DNA of 64,000 nt from JACNKV01 sp964422145 (GTDB lineage: Bacteria; Fidelibacterota; Marinisomatia; Marinisomatales; JACNKV01), in NCBI GenBank assembly GCA_964422145.1, contig CAYQZV010000002.1, forward strand, positions 124,001-188,000, read 5' to 3'. Under the pieces are notes generated by a model. It was given only the letters and a program-made list of their open reading frames with translations, was not told the origin of the DNA and ran no database searches. Of the stretch, positions 1-9,574 are shown piece by piece; position 1 is the stretch's first letter; each line of letters begins with the position of its first letter. Made by a program: the position numbers and the translations under genes.

Positions 1-931
1 ACCGAGCTCGGAAATATGCTTTCGCTTCCTCCGGGAGATAAAACGATTCGGGCGCTAATCCTAATTTCTCTTTTGTCGCATCAATTTCATCTTGGGGCAG
101 GGGTGAGCCGTGTGTGTTGTGATCCCCTTCCATTCCAGCTGATCCGAATGCCATGGTGGTTCGTCCAATGATGATACTCGGACGATCGATGACCTGTGCC
201 TTCTGGATGGCATCTCGAATAGTCTCATGATCATGTCCGTCAATGTCCTGAACATGCCAGCCGAATCCTTCAAACACCGTTGCATAGTTTGTTGAATCCG
301 AACGGTTTGTATGTCCGGAGATTTGTTTTTCATTGGCATCATAATATAAAATCAGCCGTGACAATCCCAAATGACCTGCAATGGCAGCAGCGCCGAGTGC
401 GATAGGCTCCTGCAAGTCACCATCACCGGCAAGGACGTAAGTGAAGTGATCCACAAAATTGCTTTCTTCCCCGAGAAACTCCATTTGATGCCGCAACATT
501 GATTCGGCTAAGGCCATTCCGACGGCCATTCCGACACCTTGCCCTAACGGACCGGTCGTCGCTTCCACTCCGGGGAATTCGACTTCCGGATGTCCCGGAG
601 TTTTACTGTGTAATTGGCGGAAGTTTTTCAGATCGTTAATGGTCAGCCATCCGTTGAGGGTCAGCAGCGAGTAGAGAAGCATGGATTCATGTCCTGCTGA
701 AAGCACGAAACGATCCCGGTCAAACCAATTTGGGTCATCCGGATCAAAATTCAGGAATTCTGTAAATAAAATTGTGGCAAAATCAGCAGAACTCATCGCA
801 CCTCCGGTATGACCGGAGTTGGCATTACGGACGCCGTCCATGACCAATCCTTTGATCACATTGACCAAAAACAGATCCTTATCTTCCTTGGACCATAAAT
901 CGAATTCTGAAAGATCGTTATAGCTTCTCAT
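1..931 (-). CDS. tkt: Transketolase, N-terminal part (runs off the left edge)
   Basis: The reading frame starts at the ATG at 929-931 and stays open to base 1, giving about 310 residues of a protein usually 620-680 long. This is the thiamine-diphosphate (PP) domain of transketolase, which moves two-carbon units between sugar phosphates in the pentose phosphate pathway. Visible hallmarks are SGHTGG (His41), SAGHESM (His81), GPLGQG (127-132) and the ThDP motif, which opens with GDGDLQE at 169-175 and closes with Asn200. It lies 15 bases downstream of ribulose-phosphate 3-epimerase on the same strand, so the two are probably co-transcribed. The pyrimidine-binding and C-terminal domains lie outside the window. 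Confidence 0.95.
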   Translation of the reverse strand, partial: MRSYNDLSEFDLWSKEDKDLFLVNVIKGLVMDGVRNANSGHTGGAMSSADFATILFTEFLNFDPDDPNWFDRDRFVLSAGHESMLLYSLLTLNGWLTINDLKNFRQLHSKTPGHPEVEFPGVEATTGPLGQGVGMAVGMALAESMLRHQMEFLGEESNFVDHFTYVLAGDGDLQEPIALGAAAIAGHLGLSRLILYYDANEKQISGHTNRSDSTNYATVFEGFGWHVQDIDGHDHETIRDAIQKAQVIDRPSIIIGRTTMAFGSAGMEGDHNTHGSPLPQDEIDATKEKLGLAPESFYLPEEAKAYFRAR

Positions 932-946
932 AATTTAATAAAGGGG

Positions 947-1618
947 TTAATGGGTTATTTCTAAGAATTTCTGAATAGATTCAATTGGGTTTTCCGTTCC
1001 ATAGACAGCTGATCCGGCGACTAAAATATCTGCCCCGGCATCGGAGACTTCTTTGGCATTACTGAGTTTGATCCCGCCATCCACTTGTATCAGCACACGA
1101 TCTTGCAGACATAGCTCAACCAACCTCTGTTTAATCTGCATAACACGTTCTGTGGATCCGGTGAGATATCCCTGCCCTCCGAACCCGGGTTCAACACTCA
1201 TGATCAAAATCATATCCACTTTTTCCAAATACGGTTCAATCTCGTCGATAGGTGTTTTAGGTTTGATCGATATCCCTACTTGCTTCCCTGCGGCACGAAT
1301 CAGATCGATCACTTCATCCGGATTATCAGCCGCTTCTATATGAAAGGTGATCCCGTCTGCACCTGCGCGTGCAAAGGGTTCTACCAATTTTTCCGGATTA
1401 GTCACCATTAAATGAACGTCCAAAAATCGGTCAGTGTGTTGGCGAAGTGATCGAACAACCAAAGGACCGATCGTCAAATTGGGAACGAAATGATTATCCA
1501 TCACATCAATATGGATGTATTCTGCTCCGCCTTGCTCACATATTTTGACAGCAGAATACAGATCGGAAAAGTCAGCCGATAGAAGCGAGGGGGCGATAAT
1601 CGTCGTTTTATTGCTCAT
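947..1618 (-). CDS. rpe: Ribulose-phosphate 3-epimerase
   Basis: This is a 223-residue TIM-barrel enzyme of normal family length that interconverts ribulose 5-phosphate and xylulose 5-phosphate in the cytosol. Family motifs are clear: APSLLSADF at the N-terminus, HIDVMDNHFVPN with metal ligands, DVHLMV, MSVEPGFGGQ, and VDGGIK followed by VAGSAVYG for phosphate binding. The ATG at 1616-1618 fits the family N-terminus. It immediately precedes transketolase on the minus strand, and the pair supplies the non-oxidative pentose phosphate pathway. Confidence 0.97.
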   Translation of the reverse strand: MSNKTTIIAPSLLSADFSDLYSAVKICEQGGAEYIHIDVMDNHFVPNLTIGPLVVRSLRQHTDRFLDVHLMVTNPEKLVEPFARAGADGITFHIEAADNPDEVIDLIRAAGKQVGISIKPKTPIDEIEPYLEKVDMILIMSVEPGFGGQGYLTGSTERVMQIKQRLVELCLQDRVLIQVDGGIKLSNAKEVSDAGADILVAGSAVYGTENPIESIQKFLEITH

Positions 1619-1699
1619 ATCCTGCTTAAAGTTTACTCAATCAAAATATATCATTGAAAGAGACTTTGATAACAAATCCCGTCTGTTTGGAGGTGTTCA

Positions 1700-2044
1700 T
1701 TAATCCCACTCAAACCCGGTTGTTTGGTTTGATTTTATATCCACTTCAACGCTGTTATAATCTTTTAATGCAGGGATATAATAATACAGTATTCTGAATT
1801 CAAGATCTTCATCCACCCAAACAGAATCCGGTTCGCCTAATGTTATGACAATTTCACTCAAGGACGGAGATTGGTTCAAGAACATCCATACATCATATTC
1901 TGTCATTAATCCCTGAGAAAAAGGGGTTGAGACTGAATCGGGAAGCTGGGGGATATCTTCAAGGGTATCAGTGATAACTGACGGATTGGGGACACATGCC
2001 GTGATCAGGATGATCAAAACGATTGTGATAGGGAATATTCGCAT
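1700..2044 (-). CDS. Small lipoprotein of unknown function
   Basis: This 114-residue protein has a hydrophobic signal segment ending in the lipobox-like ITAC, so the mature protein probably begins at Cys17 and is membrane anchored. The remainder is acidic and contains no motif I recognise. It is transcribed away from the LOG-family gene and lies upstream of rpe on the same strand with an 81-base gap. Function is not assigned. Confidence 0.6.
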   Translation of the reverse strand: MRIFPITIVLIILITACVPNPSVITDTLEDIPQLPDSVSTPFSQGLMTEYDVWMFLNQSPSLSEIVITLGEPDSVWVDEDLEFRILYYYIPALKDYNSVEVDIKSNQTTGFEWD

Positions 2045-2152
2045 CGTAATAACCTAGGTATTTCGGGATATGAAAAACAAGCTGGTTTCTAATTCATTTC
2101 ATTTGGAGGAATGAATATTCTTAAATTAGGTGTACAATTTTTAGGGATTATC

Positions 2153-2962
2153 ATGACAAAAGAAAAAAAGAAAAATAGATTTTATTCTGACAAAGATTTT
2201 CTAAACAGCCCGGAAGCGCGAACCATTCGGCTGACTTCTGAATATTTAGGTCCGCAACAGAGATTTAACCGAAATCATATTGAAGACACCATCGTATTTT
2301 TCGGATCTGCAAGGATTCATTCAAAAAAGCAGGCAGAATCAGTACTCAAAAAAGCAGGTAAATCCATCTCTGAAAAACAACGAGCAACGCTTGAGCATAA
2401 TATTGAGTTGAGCCGTTATTATGAAGAGGCGCGTGAACTAGCTTACCGACTGACAAAATGGAGCAAAAAACTTAAGAACAAGAAGCATCGATATATCATT
2501 ACATCCGGCGGCGGTCCGGGAATAATGGAAGCCACAAATAGAGGGGCTTCCGAAGCGAAAGGATTATCAATCGGATTAAACATCACCCTTCCGTTTGAAC
2601 AGTCCGGTAATCAATGGATCACTCCGGATTTAAACCTACAGTTTCATTACTTCTTCATGAGAAAGTTCTGGATGGCGTACTTAGCCAAAGCGCTGGTTGC
2701 CTTCCCCGGTGGATTCGGAACGTTGGATGAATTGATGGAGTTACTGACTCTCATCCAAACAGAGAAAATTCATAAATCCATCCCGATCATTCTTTACGGA
2801 AAAGAATTTTGGTCTACCATTATTAATTGGGATTACCTGGTTGAAATCGGAACCATTAGTAAAAACGATTTAAAATTATTTACCATTTGTGACACGGTGG
2901 ATGAAGCGTTCGACGTCCTGAAAAATAAAATTACCGGCAAACACAGCGGTCCGAATTTTTAA
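2153..2962 (+). CDS. LOG family protein (TIGR00730-type, lysine-decarboxylase-like fold)
   Basis: The two nucleotide-binding motifs of the LOG family (cytokinin riboside 5'-monophosphate phosphoribohydrolase or related nucleotide hydrolase) are present: SGGGPGIMEA and the catalytic PGGFGTLDE. The N-terminal region resembles the longer bacterial subgroup ('DFLNSPEAR', 'IVFFGSAR'). I chose the ATG at 2153 because TAGGGA lies 5 bases upstream and the protein then starts MTKEKK. An in-frame ATG at 2111 would add 14 residues, but its GGAGGA abuts the start codon too closely. The substrate is not shown by the sequence. The next gene, tag, begins 9 bases downstream and is probably co-transcribed. 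Confidence 0.88.
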   Translation: MTKEKKKNRFYSDKDFLNSPEARTIRLTSEYLGPQQRFNRNHIEDTIVFFGSARIHSKKQAESVLKKAGKSISEKQRATLEHNIELSRYYEEARELAYRLTKWSKKLKNKKHRYIITSGGGPGIMEATNRGASEAKGLSIGLNITLPFEQSGNQWITPDLNLQFHYFFMRKFWMAYLAKALVAFPGGFGTLDELMELLTLIQTEKIHKSIPIILYGKEFWSTIINWDYLVEIGTISKNDLKLFTICDTVDEAFDVLKNKITGKHSGPNF

Positions 2963-2971
2963 GGTGAAAGC

Positions 2972-3547
2972 ATGACAGGAATCTCACAAAAACATCGGTG
3001 TCCCTGGCCCGGTAATAATACCAAAATGATTGCGTATCACGATGATGAATGGGGCGTTCCGGTTCATGATGATCAGAAACTGTTTGAATTTATAGTTTTG
3101 GACTCATTTCAGGCCGGGTTAAGCTGGGCGATTATCCTCAAAAAACGAGAAGGATTCCGCAACGCTTTTGACCAATTCGATCCAGCGAAAATATCGAAGT
3201 ACACAGAAAACAAAATCAATGAACTGATACTTAATCCTGAAATTATCCGGAATAAATTAAAAATCAGATCCACCATATCAAATGCTCAAGCGTTTTTAGC
3301 TGTCCAAAAAGAATTCGGTACCTTTGATGCCTTCATCTGGCAATTCACAGGCGGTGAAACGATCGTCAATCAATGGAAAACACTTGATGAAATTCCTACA
3401 CGATCTGAGGAATCTGATGCAATGAGTGCCGCGTTAAAAAAACACGGATTTAAGTTCGTCGGGACCACGATCTGCTACGCATTCATGCAGGCCGCAGGAA
3501 TGATCAATGACCACCTTGTGGAATGTTTTCGGTATAATGAAGTTTAG
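2972..3547 (+). CDS. tag: DNA-3-methyladenine glycosylase I
   Basis: This 191-residue enzyme excises 3-methyladenine from alkylated DNA (base excision repair). The family signature CPWPG near the N-terminus supplies zinc ligand Cys10. His23 (YHDDEWG) and the C-terminal DHLVEC (His181, Cys185) complete the expected zinc site. Glu39, in LFEFIVLDSFQAGLSW, matches the base-recognition glutamate of the family. Length and start are normal. It follows the LOG-family gene with a 9-base gap. Confidence 0.95.
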   Translation: MTGISQKHRCPWPGNNTKMIAYHDDEWGVPVHDDQKLFEFIVLDSFQAGLSWAIILKKREGFRNAFDQFDPAKISKYTENKINELILNPEIIRNKLKIRSTISNAQAFLAVQKEFGTFDAFIWQFTGGETIVNQWKTLDEIPTRSEESDAMSAALKKHGFKFVGTTICYAFMQAAGMINDHLVECFRYNEV

Positions 3548-3568
3548 AGTAGATCAGTAATTAAAGAA

Positions 3569-4342
3569 TTAATCCAATAGTTTATCGTAAATCTGAATTA
3601 ATTCTTTTGTCTGTTCGCCAGGTTTCCCATCTCCGATAACGGTATCATCTATTTGTATGATTGGGACGATACCGGACACACTCCCTGTCTGAAATACTTC
3701 TTTCTTAGTTTTTAATTCATCCAGGGTTATTGTTTGATATTTGACGGGATACGGAGAGATATCGATGATCATTTTTCGAGTAATTCCAGGCAAAACTTCC
3801 CCTTCCCGTGTGTGAAGGATCCCATCCGAAAACCAAAACAGGTTTGAGCGTGAACCTTCATAAACCTCATGTTTCTCATTAATGAGTAACGCTTCAAAAA
3901 ACCCGTTTCTTCTTGCTTTGTTGTAACTTAAGTAGCATTCGAGATACGACAAAGATTTCACTGAGGGTAATGATCTCTGCTGCACCACACTCATCACCTT
4001 CACTCCATTATCTACTTTCGGATTTTCTTCCATTTTAGATGAAATCACAATACAGTCGTCCGGTGTCACAACAACTTTTAGCCGCTGAAGGTCACTATCT
4101 GATCGATCCACGACAGTCAAAATCATTTTTCGAACATCATCCATCGAATATTTTAACGGGAGTTCTATTTGTTCCGCAGACGAAAAAAGACGCTGTAAAT
4201 GGTCTTCTAATCCAAATACTGACCGATGTTTGGTTGTCCTCATGGTTTCAAATACACCAGCGCCATACATCACAGCATCAGAAAATATATTGACCATGGC
4301 TTCTTTTTCTTCCACCATTTTATTGTTAATCATCAGTTGCAT
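3569..4342 (-). CDS. pabC: Aminotransferase class IV, probable 4-amino-4-deoxychorismate lyase
   Basis: This is a 257-residue fold-type IV PLP enzyme. The probable PLP lysine is Lys129 (SVKSLSYL) and the cofactor-binding glutamate is Glu162 in EGSRSNLFW, followed by LPGITR and the SGIVPI segment near the end. Class IV covers branched-chain aminotransferase, D-amino acid aminotransferase and ADC lyase. The position directly after pabA and pabB on the same strand (21-base gap) makes ADC lyase, which releases pyruvate to yield 4-aminobenzoate for folate, the likely role. The assignment of PabC over the relatives rests on context. Confidence 0.85.
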   Translation of the reverse strand: MQLMINNKMVEEKEAMVNIFSDAVMYGAGVFETMRTTKHRSVFGLEDHLQRLFSSAEQIELPLKYSMDDVRKMILTVVDRSDSDLQRLKVVVTPDDCIVISSKMEENPKVDNGVKVMSVVQQRSLPSVKSLSYLECYLSYNKARRNGFFEALLINEKHEVYEGSRSNLFWFSDGILHTREGEVLPGITRKMIIDISPYPVKYQTITLDELKTKKEVFQTGSVSGIVPIIQIDDTVIGDGKPGEQTKELIQIYDKLLD

Positions 4343-4363
4343 TACTCACTCCAATAATATTTT

Positions 4364-5605
4364 CTAACGGTTTATCTCACTTGTAAACGAAGAGGCTTTT
4401 GCAAAGGTTTCCTGATACTCATCCTCTTCATTAGAATCTAGTGTAATTCCCCCACCGATTCCCAAGGATATCTTATTCCCCTCCTGCATTACGGTCCTTA
4501 TAGCAATGTTCATATCCAAATCACCATTTGGATAGATCACACCGATCGAACCAGTGTAAACTCCGCGCCTTTCCTGCTCCAGCTCATCAATGATCTCCAC
4601 GGCTCGTTTTTTTGGACATCCGGTTATTGATCCGCCGGGAGACATGGATAAAAGAGCATCCATTGGGGATACATCTTTTCGCAGCATTCCGGATACGGTA
4701 GAGAATGTATGCCAAACAGAGGGAAGTTTCTTCAACCCTTTTTTCTCAGTGACTTGCACCGTCCCGATTTCACAAATTTTCCCAAGATCATTTCGAAGGA
4801 GGTCTGTTATCATGAACAGTTCTGCTTCTTCTTTACGACTTTCTAATAAATCTTGTTTCATTCTTTCATCAAATTGGTCTGATCTGGGACGCGTTCCTTT
4901 AATCGGTTCTGTGCTTATTCTACGGTTTTCGATTTTTATGAATCTTTCCGGTGACAAGCTCAATACCGCACCATTATCCAATGGAATGAACGTTGCAAAA
5001 TCCACTGGATTTTTTTTCAACAAATACAGGAATAATTCTTCAGGTTTTCGGTCTGTGGTTCCGACCAGCTGATGAGTAAAATTCACCTGATAAATATCAC
5101 CATGTAAAATATATTGAATGATATTTTTGAATCTCTTTCCATATTTCTGACGATCGAGTTTAGGAATTAAGTCTATAGGTTCGTCTTGGGCACTCATCGG
5201 TTTCAGGTCGGTTATGATATCTTCTAACTCTTTTATAAAGTGTTTGTCATCCGAATGGATAATCGTTGCATCATCACGAAACTCTATCCAATTATCATAC
5301 ACAGAGAAACAAATATCCGGGGTTTTTATAGCAGAATGTCTTGATGCAACGCCTAGCAACTCTCTTCCCATATCGTAAGAGATGTACCCGACAAACAACT
5401 TTCCTGTATGTTTTTCATAAAATTCTTTTACCTTGTTCTTCTTATCTCCGCAATAATGGATAAACGTCTCTGAGGGGTGATAAGCAAGAATTCTTTTCCA
5501 ACCAGATGCTGATTGACTCCAAGTCATAGCCGGATTTAATCTGGATCGGGAAAGGTGTTGAAACACAGATAGAATATTTACAGGAGGAAGGTGATTCTTA
5601 TTCAT
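4364..5605 (-). CDS. pabB: Aminodeoxychorismate synthase component I
   Basis: This 413-residue chorismate-binding enzyme converts chorismate plus ammonia to 4-amino-4-deoxychorismate. Core motifs are GDIYQVNFTH, SPERF, the catalytic stretch PIKGTRPR (the Lys typical of PabB/TrpE), LMITDLLRNDLG-type residues, SPGGSITGCPK and YTGSIG, ending in GGGITLDS. PIKGT is the PabB signature rather than the PIAGT of anthranilate synthase, which favours folate synthesis. It overlaps pabA by 8 bases (5598-5605), implying translational coupling to the glutaminase that supplies ammonia. Confidence 0.93.
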   Translation of the reverse strand: MNKNHLPPVNILSVFQHLSRSRLNPAMTWSQSASGWKRILAYHPSETFIHYCGDKKNKVKEFYEKHTGKLFVGYISYDMGRELLGVASRHSAIKTPDICFSVYDNWIEFRDDATIIHSDDKHFIKELEDIITDLKPMSAQDEPIDLIPKLDRQKYGKRFKNIIQYILHGDIYQVNFTHQLVGTTDRKPEELFLYLLKKNPVDFATFIPLDNGAVLSLSPERFIKIENRRISTEPIKGTRPRSDQFDERMKQDLLESRKEEAELFMITDLLRNDLGKICEIGTVQVTEKKGLKKLPSVWHTFSTVSGMLRKDVSPMDALLSMSPGGSITGCPKKRAVEIIDELEQERRGVYTGSIGVIYPNGDLDMNIAIRTVMQEGNKISLGIGGGITLDSNEEDEYQETFAKASSFTSEINR

Positions 5606-6155
5606 TCAGAATATTCCTCATCAATTGTGTTCCTGCTTCTGTCATAAAAGATTCCGGATGGAATTGCACACCGGATAACGGAAATTTATGATGACGAATA
5701 GCCATAATCTCTCCATCTTTATCTTCTGCTTCCAATTCAAAATCCTTCGGGACAGAATCAATGGCCAGTGAATGATATAAAGCAACGTTTAACGGATTCG
5801 GCAGTGATGAAAACATTCCTTTTTGTTGATGAAATATTTCTCGGGTTTTGCCATGTGTTGGTCGAAACGCTTTTCGAATTTTAGAGCCAAATACTTCTCC
5901 AATGCATTGCATGCCAAGACACACACCAAAGATAGGGATGGATTTATAAAAAACACGGATAACCTCATTGCTGATCCCCGAATCTTTGGGCTCTCTTGGG
6001 CCGGGAGAGATCACAATGCGATCCGGAGATAAGTCATGAATCTCTTCGATCGTTATTTGATCATTCAAAACAACGTTGGTTTCGAAACCAATGGTTTCAA
6101 TCTGCTGGTATAGGTTGTATGTGAATGAATCGTAATTGTCAATCATTAAGACCAT
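5598..6155 (-). CDS. pabA: Aminodeoxychorismate/anthranilate synthase glutaminase component
   Basis: This class I glutamine amidotransferase generates ammonia for PabB. Motifs include LMIDNYDSFTYNL at the N-terminus, SPGPREPKDSG, the nucleophile Cys in FGVCLGMQ, and the His-Glu pair in GVQFHPESF. An upstream GTG at 6164 is in frame, but the ATG at 6155 gives the standard PabA N-terminus (MVLMIDNYDS). It is the first gene of the pabA-pabB-pabC run. PabA and TrpG cannot be separated by sequence alone, and the protein may serve both pathways. Confidence 0.93.
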   Translation of the reverse strand: MVLMIDNYDSFTYNLYQQIETIGFETNVVLNDQITIEEIHDLSPDRIVISPGPREPKDSGISNEVIRVFYKSIPIFGVCLGMQCIGEVFGSKIRKAFRPTHGKTREIFHQQKGMFSSLPNPLNVALYHSLAIDSVPKDFELEAEDKDGEIMAIRHHKFPLSGVQFHPESFMTEAGTQLMRNILNE

Positions 6156-6248
6156 ATCTGTCACGCGGATAATTCTCGTGAAATATCAATGTGAATTTAC
6201 TGAAACTATGGCGATAAGAATGAGGAATATTGTATAGAATAAAACACA

Positions 6249-6283
6249 TATCGCCCGGCGGTGAGGTCGACCACCGGACGATA
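6249..6283 (-). terminator. Hairpin terminator after the HmuY-like gene
   Basis: This is a 35-base inverted repeat with stem elements TATCG, CCGG and GGT pairing across a 7-base loop, with two G-T pairs. On the minus strand it is followed by TGTGTTTT. It sits just past the stop of the lipoprotein gene at 6296 and before pabA, so it likely separates the receptor operon from the folate operon. Confidence 0.7.
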
Positions 6284-6295
6284 CTAAAAAAGAGA

Positions 6296-6823
6296 TTAGT
6301 TATTCAAATAAGTCCATTGAATAACAAAAACCCCTGAAACACCAATGTCATCATAATAACTCATGATTTCAAAAGCGGGATATTTGCCGTCTGCAGTGTT
6401 GACGACGTAGACATAATCGTGCGGCATCACAAGATGAGAATCTGTAGTATAATACCAATTGCTTTCTTCCGTGTTAAATCCTTCCACAAATGCTGATGCG
6501 TCCGGTATTTCTGTAGCATCATCTAAACTTTCTGCATTCACAACAGCGATACTTGCATTTTCTCCGACGGCTAATCTTGGATCATAAATCGTCGGTGCAC
6601 CTTCCGCAGGTTGCCATTGTATTGCATAAAACTTTACGTCATAATCACCGCCGGACGTTGTTGTGCCGGAGTTGGTGGCAAACGTAAAATATTCCGCAAC
6701 ATCAGGTGATTTAACATTGATCGTGGTATACGTATCATACCCGGCATCTTCTTCTTGTTTTTTATCTTCGCAAGCGATCGTAAATAACATCAGGCTTATT
6801 AGGGTAATCCATAGTGTCTTCAT
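6296..6823 (-). CDS. HmuY-like lipoprotein (probable heme-binding)
   Basis: This 175-residue protein has a lipoprotein signal (LMLFTIAC, Cys18). The C-terminal segment with YVVNTADGKYPAFEI, SYYDD and VFVIQWTYL resembles the HmuY family, whose members bind heme at the cell surface in Bacteroidota and hand it to a TonB-dependent receptor. The gene directly follows such a receptor (12-base gap), which supports the call. The family match is by eye on the C-terminal strands only. The His or Met ligands seen in characterised HmuY proteins could not be confirmed, so the ligand may be different. Confidence 0.6.
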   Translation of the reverse strand: MKTLWITLISLMLFTIACEDKKQEEDAGYDTYTTINVKSPDVAEYFTFATNSGTTTSGGDYDVKFYAIQWQPAEGAPTIYDPRLAVGENASIAVVNAESLDDATEIPDASAFVEGFNTEESNWYYTTDSHLVMPHDYVYVVNTADGKYPAFEIMSYYDDIGVSGVFVIQWTYLNN

Positions 6824-6835
6824 TTACTCTGTCCT

Positions 6836-9004
6836 CTATTCTTTTGTTGTTTTGATTGAAAATCCGAGATACCATTCTCGTCCCGGCATTGGTCCCCATG
6901 TCTCATCATAGACATCGGTAATATTTTTTATTCCGGCATTCATGGTGAAATAATTCATGACCGGCATGCTGATATTTGTATGGAAAAGAGTATAGTCATC
7001 TATCCATTGTTCGATGAGCTCACCTTCGATAACGCTTTCTTCACCATAGTACCTTTCCCCGATAAATTGTGCCCGAAGATTCCAAGCGATATTATAAGGG
7101 AGACTGACGTTAATGGTCTGATTTAATTTATGTTTTGCTTTCAAATTGATCGGGCTCTCGTTATCAACATCCCAAGAATCCAAATATCCATAACCGATGG
7201 ACCATTCAATATTTGAGGTCAAAAACCATTTCAAATCCAAATCCACACCCATAGTGCGGGCTTTTGAAATATTTGCTGTGATCCATTTTTCAAGGTTTGA
7301 GTCTTCATCATGTCCATTCGGAACATAATCAATTAAGTTGCGGATTTGATTATAGAAAAAACTGATTCTGCCGTGATATGATCCGGAGTCCCAGCGTTCT
7401 ACATCCATGGATACACTTGAAGAAATCTCTGGTTTCAAATTAGGGTCTCCATCGATGTGATACCCGGCTTGTGGTATTTGAAAAAATAAATAGAGTTCTT
7501 TGAAACTCGGGGCTCTGAATCCACGGCCAAAAGACCATCGTATTCTGGATACTAAGTCCGGTTTATACATTAATGCAATTTTAGGGGAAACATGTGAGCC
7601 ATACTGAGAGTGTTCATCCAGACGAATCCCGTTTAAAAGAGTGAATTTGTCACTGATTTCCCAATCATCCTGCGTAAATGCATAAAGCAGATTTGATTCC
7701 GATGACCCGCTTGTAATTCTGTCTGATTCGATCGATTCATTCACGAACCCAACCCCCCCGTTCAATTGATGCCGTTTAAACTGATATTGAAAGAAAAGAT
7801 CTAAATTTAATCGGTCATCAATGGTACGATCACTTTTTCGTTTAAAATTAGAGGAGGCTACAAATTGCTCATACAAATGATTATAATGCGATATTTCAAG
7901 GCTGGGTTTAATCAGCAGTTTATCTCGATTAATTTCCAATTCAAATCGGTTCATTGAGCGAATATTATCTGAAATATCTGTAAACACATTCTCAATATTC
8001 AATTCTTGCTTTTCCCAGAATGAGTCATTTGCATAGCGGATTGTTGCCCACGCAAATGAATTGTTTTCAAGACGAAATCCCGCATTATATTTGTTATATT
8101 TGCTTCCGTCTTCCCATAAGCTGTTCCCATCTACTGCGTCACCGCCGTAAGTTCTAACTCCTGCATTGAATTTGGATACCCAATCATACATTCCGCCTGT
8201 TACAGATACACTGCTATTCAACCGTCTGAAACTGCCCAGATCGCCATAGAATGAAGATGAAAATTCGCTTTTGGGTTGTTTCGTGATGATGTTGACAACA
8301 CCGCCCATAGCCTCACTTCCATAGATGGCAGATACTGCTCCTTTTACCACTTCGATCCGTTCAATTTGATCCACTGCGATTTGAGAGATATCCAATTGGC
8401 CATTCGTTCTTCCAATCATCCGCATACCGTCGATCATCACTAAAATATGATCGGCATCAAATCCGCCAATTTCAACTCCGGTCCCAAACTGATTTTCGAC
8501 AACCGCAATTCCGGTCACTTCATTTAATATACTGGATACATCCTGTGCGCCCATCCGTTGAAGTTTCTCTCCCTTGATCACTTGAGTTGTGATCGGAACA
8601 TCCTTCAATAATCGTTCTGTTCTTGTCCCGGTTACTACAATCGAAGACATTTCAATTAATTCTTTTTCCAATGAAAATGTCAGTGGGCGTTCAACAGGAA
8701 AATCGATTTCTTGTTTTATCGTTTGATAGCCGATGATGGAAACAATTAACTCTCCCGATTTAAAAGGAATTTCTTGTAAAACAAAGTCGCCGTTCAGATC
8801 GGTAATACAACCAATATCGGTTTGATAAAAATATATGTTAGCAAACGATAATGGGACACCGGATTCCGCATCCACGACATGACCTTTTATCATAAAGTTT
8901 TCAGCAGAAAGCAATAAAGGGGTAAGCCATAATAGGGAAAGATAAGTTTTGGAAAGGTTAGTCGTGCGTTTTAATAAAGGTCTCAATAAATTCTTCAATT
9001 TCAT
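6836..9004 (-). CDS. TonB-dependent outer-membrane receptor
   Basis: The protein has about 722 residues from the ATG at 9004. A signal segment (SLLWLTPLLLSA) is followed by a carboxypeptidase-regulatory-like domain (IKGHVVDAESGVPLSFANI). Next comes a plug domain (VVTGTRTERLLKDVPI, then VVKGAVSAIYGSEAMGGVVNII) and a beta-barrel ending in WYLGFSIKTTKE. It would import a scarce ligand such as heme or an iron complex using TonB energy. The start lies 47 bases inside the end of the upstream TetR gene. A longer frame opens with TTG at 9064 but buries the signal peptide. The neighbouring HmuY-like lipoprotein suggests heme, which is an inference. Confidence 0.93.
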   Translation of the reverse strand: MKLKNLLRPLLKRTTNLSKTYLSLLWLTPLLLSAENFMIKGHVVDAESGVPLSFANIYFYQTDIGCITDLNGDFVLQEIPFKSGELIVSIIGYQTIKQEIDFPVERPLTFSLEKELIEMSSIVVTGTRTERLLKDVPITTQVIKGEKLQRMGAQDVSSILNEVTGIAVVENQFGTGVEIGGFDADHILVMIDGMRMIGRTNGQLDISQIAVDQIERIEVVKGAVSAIYGSEAMGGVVNIITKQPKSEFSSSFYGDLGSFRRLNSSVSVTGGMYDWVSKFNAGVRTYGGDAVDGNSLWEDGSKYNKYNAGFRLENNSFAWATIRYANDSFWEKQELNIENVFTDISDNIRSMNRFELEINRDKLLIKPSLEISHYNHLYEQFVASSNFKRKSDRTIDDRLNLDLFFQYQFKRHQLNGGVGFVNESIESDRITSGSSESNLLYAFTQDDWEISDKFTLLNGIRLDEHSQYGSHVSPKIALMYKPDLVSRIRWSFGRGFRAPSFKELYLFFQIPQAGYHIDGDPNLKPEISSSVSMDVERWDSGSYHGRISFFYNQIRNLIDYVPNGHDEDSNLEKWITANISKARTMGVDLDLKWFLTSNIEWSIGYGYLDSWDVDNESPINLKAKHKLNQTINVSLPYNIAWNLRAQFIGERYYGEESVIEGELIEQWIDDYTLFHTNISMPVMNYFTMNAGIKNITDVYDETWGPMPGREWYLGFSIKTTKE

Positions 9005-9551
9005 TCTCTGTAATATTGCTATGACCTGCGCCCCAGAAAACCATACCGTGAAAGACACCCCCAAGTGCTTTTAGAACAAGTTGACTGTTCATACTTGGGA
9101 ATTCGTTAATAGACATTGCATCTTCAATTAACTTTAAGAGGGTATTGTATAGTTTTTCTTGATAGGGTTTCCAGGCGGGGCGTTGGTCGTTTGAGGTCGA
9201 TAAAGTTTGGGGTGCAAAAAAAAGAAATTCATATAAAGGGCGATCCTGATTGACCATTTCGGCAATGGCTTTTAAAATCGCAACAAATGTTTTTCTCGGG
9301 GATTTTGTCTCAAAGAGATGGTCTTCTATTCCCTCCCATAAATTTTGCCATCCGAAAAGTAAGATCGTATTAAAAATCTCTTCTTTTGATTTGAAGTAAT
9401 AATAAAGGGTGGCTTTCCCAAAATCGGCATGCGATGCAATTTCATCCATCGTTGCATGCTCTAATCCTTTTTCTTTGAATACCGCTAAGGCACTCTGGAT
9501 GATCAGTTTTTTTCTTGCTTCTTTTTCTGCTTTTTTTCTGTCCGTTGCCAT
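8958..9551 (-). CDS. TetR family transcriptional regulator
   Basis: This 197-residue protein has an N-terminal helix-turn-helix with the TetR hallmarks MDEIASHADFGKATLYYYFKSKEE, and a C-terminal ligand domain of normal size. Its 3' end overlaps the start of the TonB receptor, so regulator, receptor and lipoprotein form one minus-strand unit. Inverted repeats lie just upstream of its start (9575-9596 and 9604-9611), as expected for autoregulation. The ligand is unknown. Confidence 0.92.
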   Translation of the reverse strand: MATDRKKAEKEARKKLIIQSALAVFKEKGLEHATMDEIASHADFGKATLYYYFKSKEEIFNTILLFGWQNLWEGIEDHLFETKSPRKTFVAILKAIAEMVNQDRPLYEFLFFAPQTLSTSNDQRPAWKPYQEKLYNTLLKLIEDAMSINEFPSMNSQLVLKALGGVFHGMVFWGAGHSNITENEIEEFIETFIKTHD

Positions 9552-9574
9552 TTTTATTCGATCGTTAAGTTGAT

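Noticed and set aside
61..342. 93-residue minus-strand frame at the left end
   Set aside because: It lies in another frame of the transketolase gene, which is open across this stretch and has clear family motifs.
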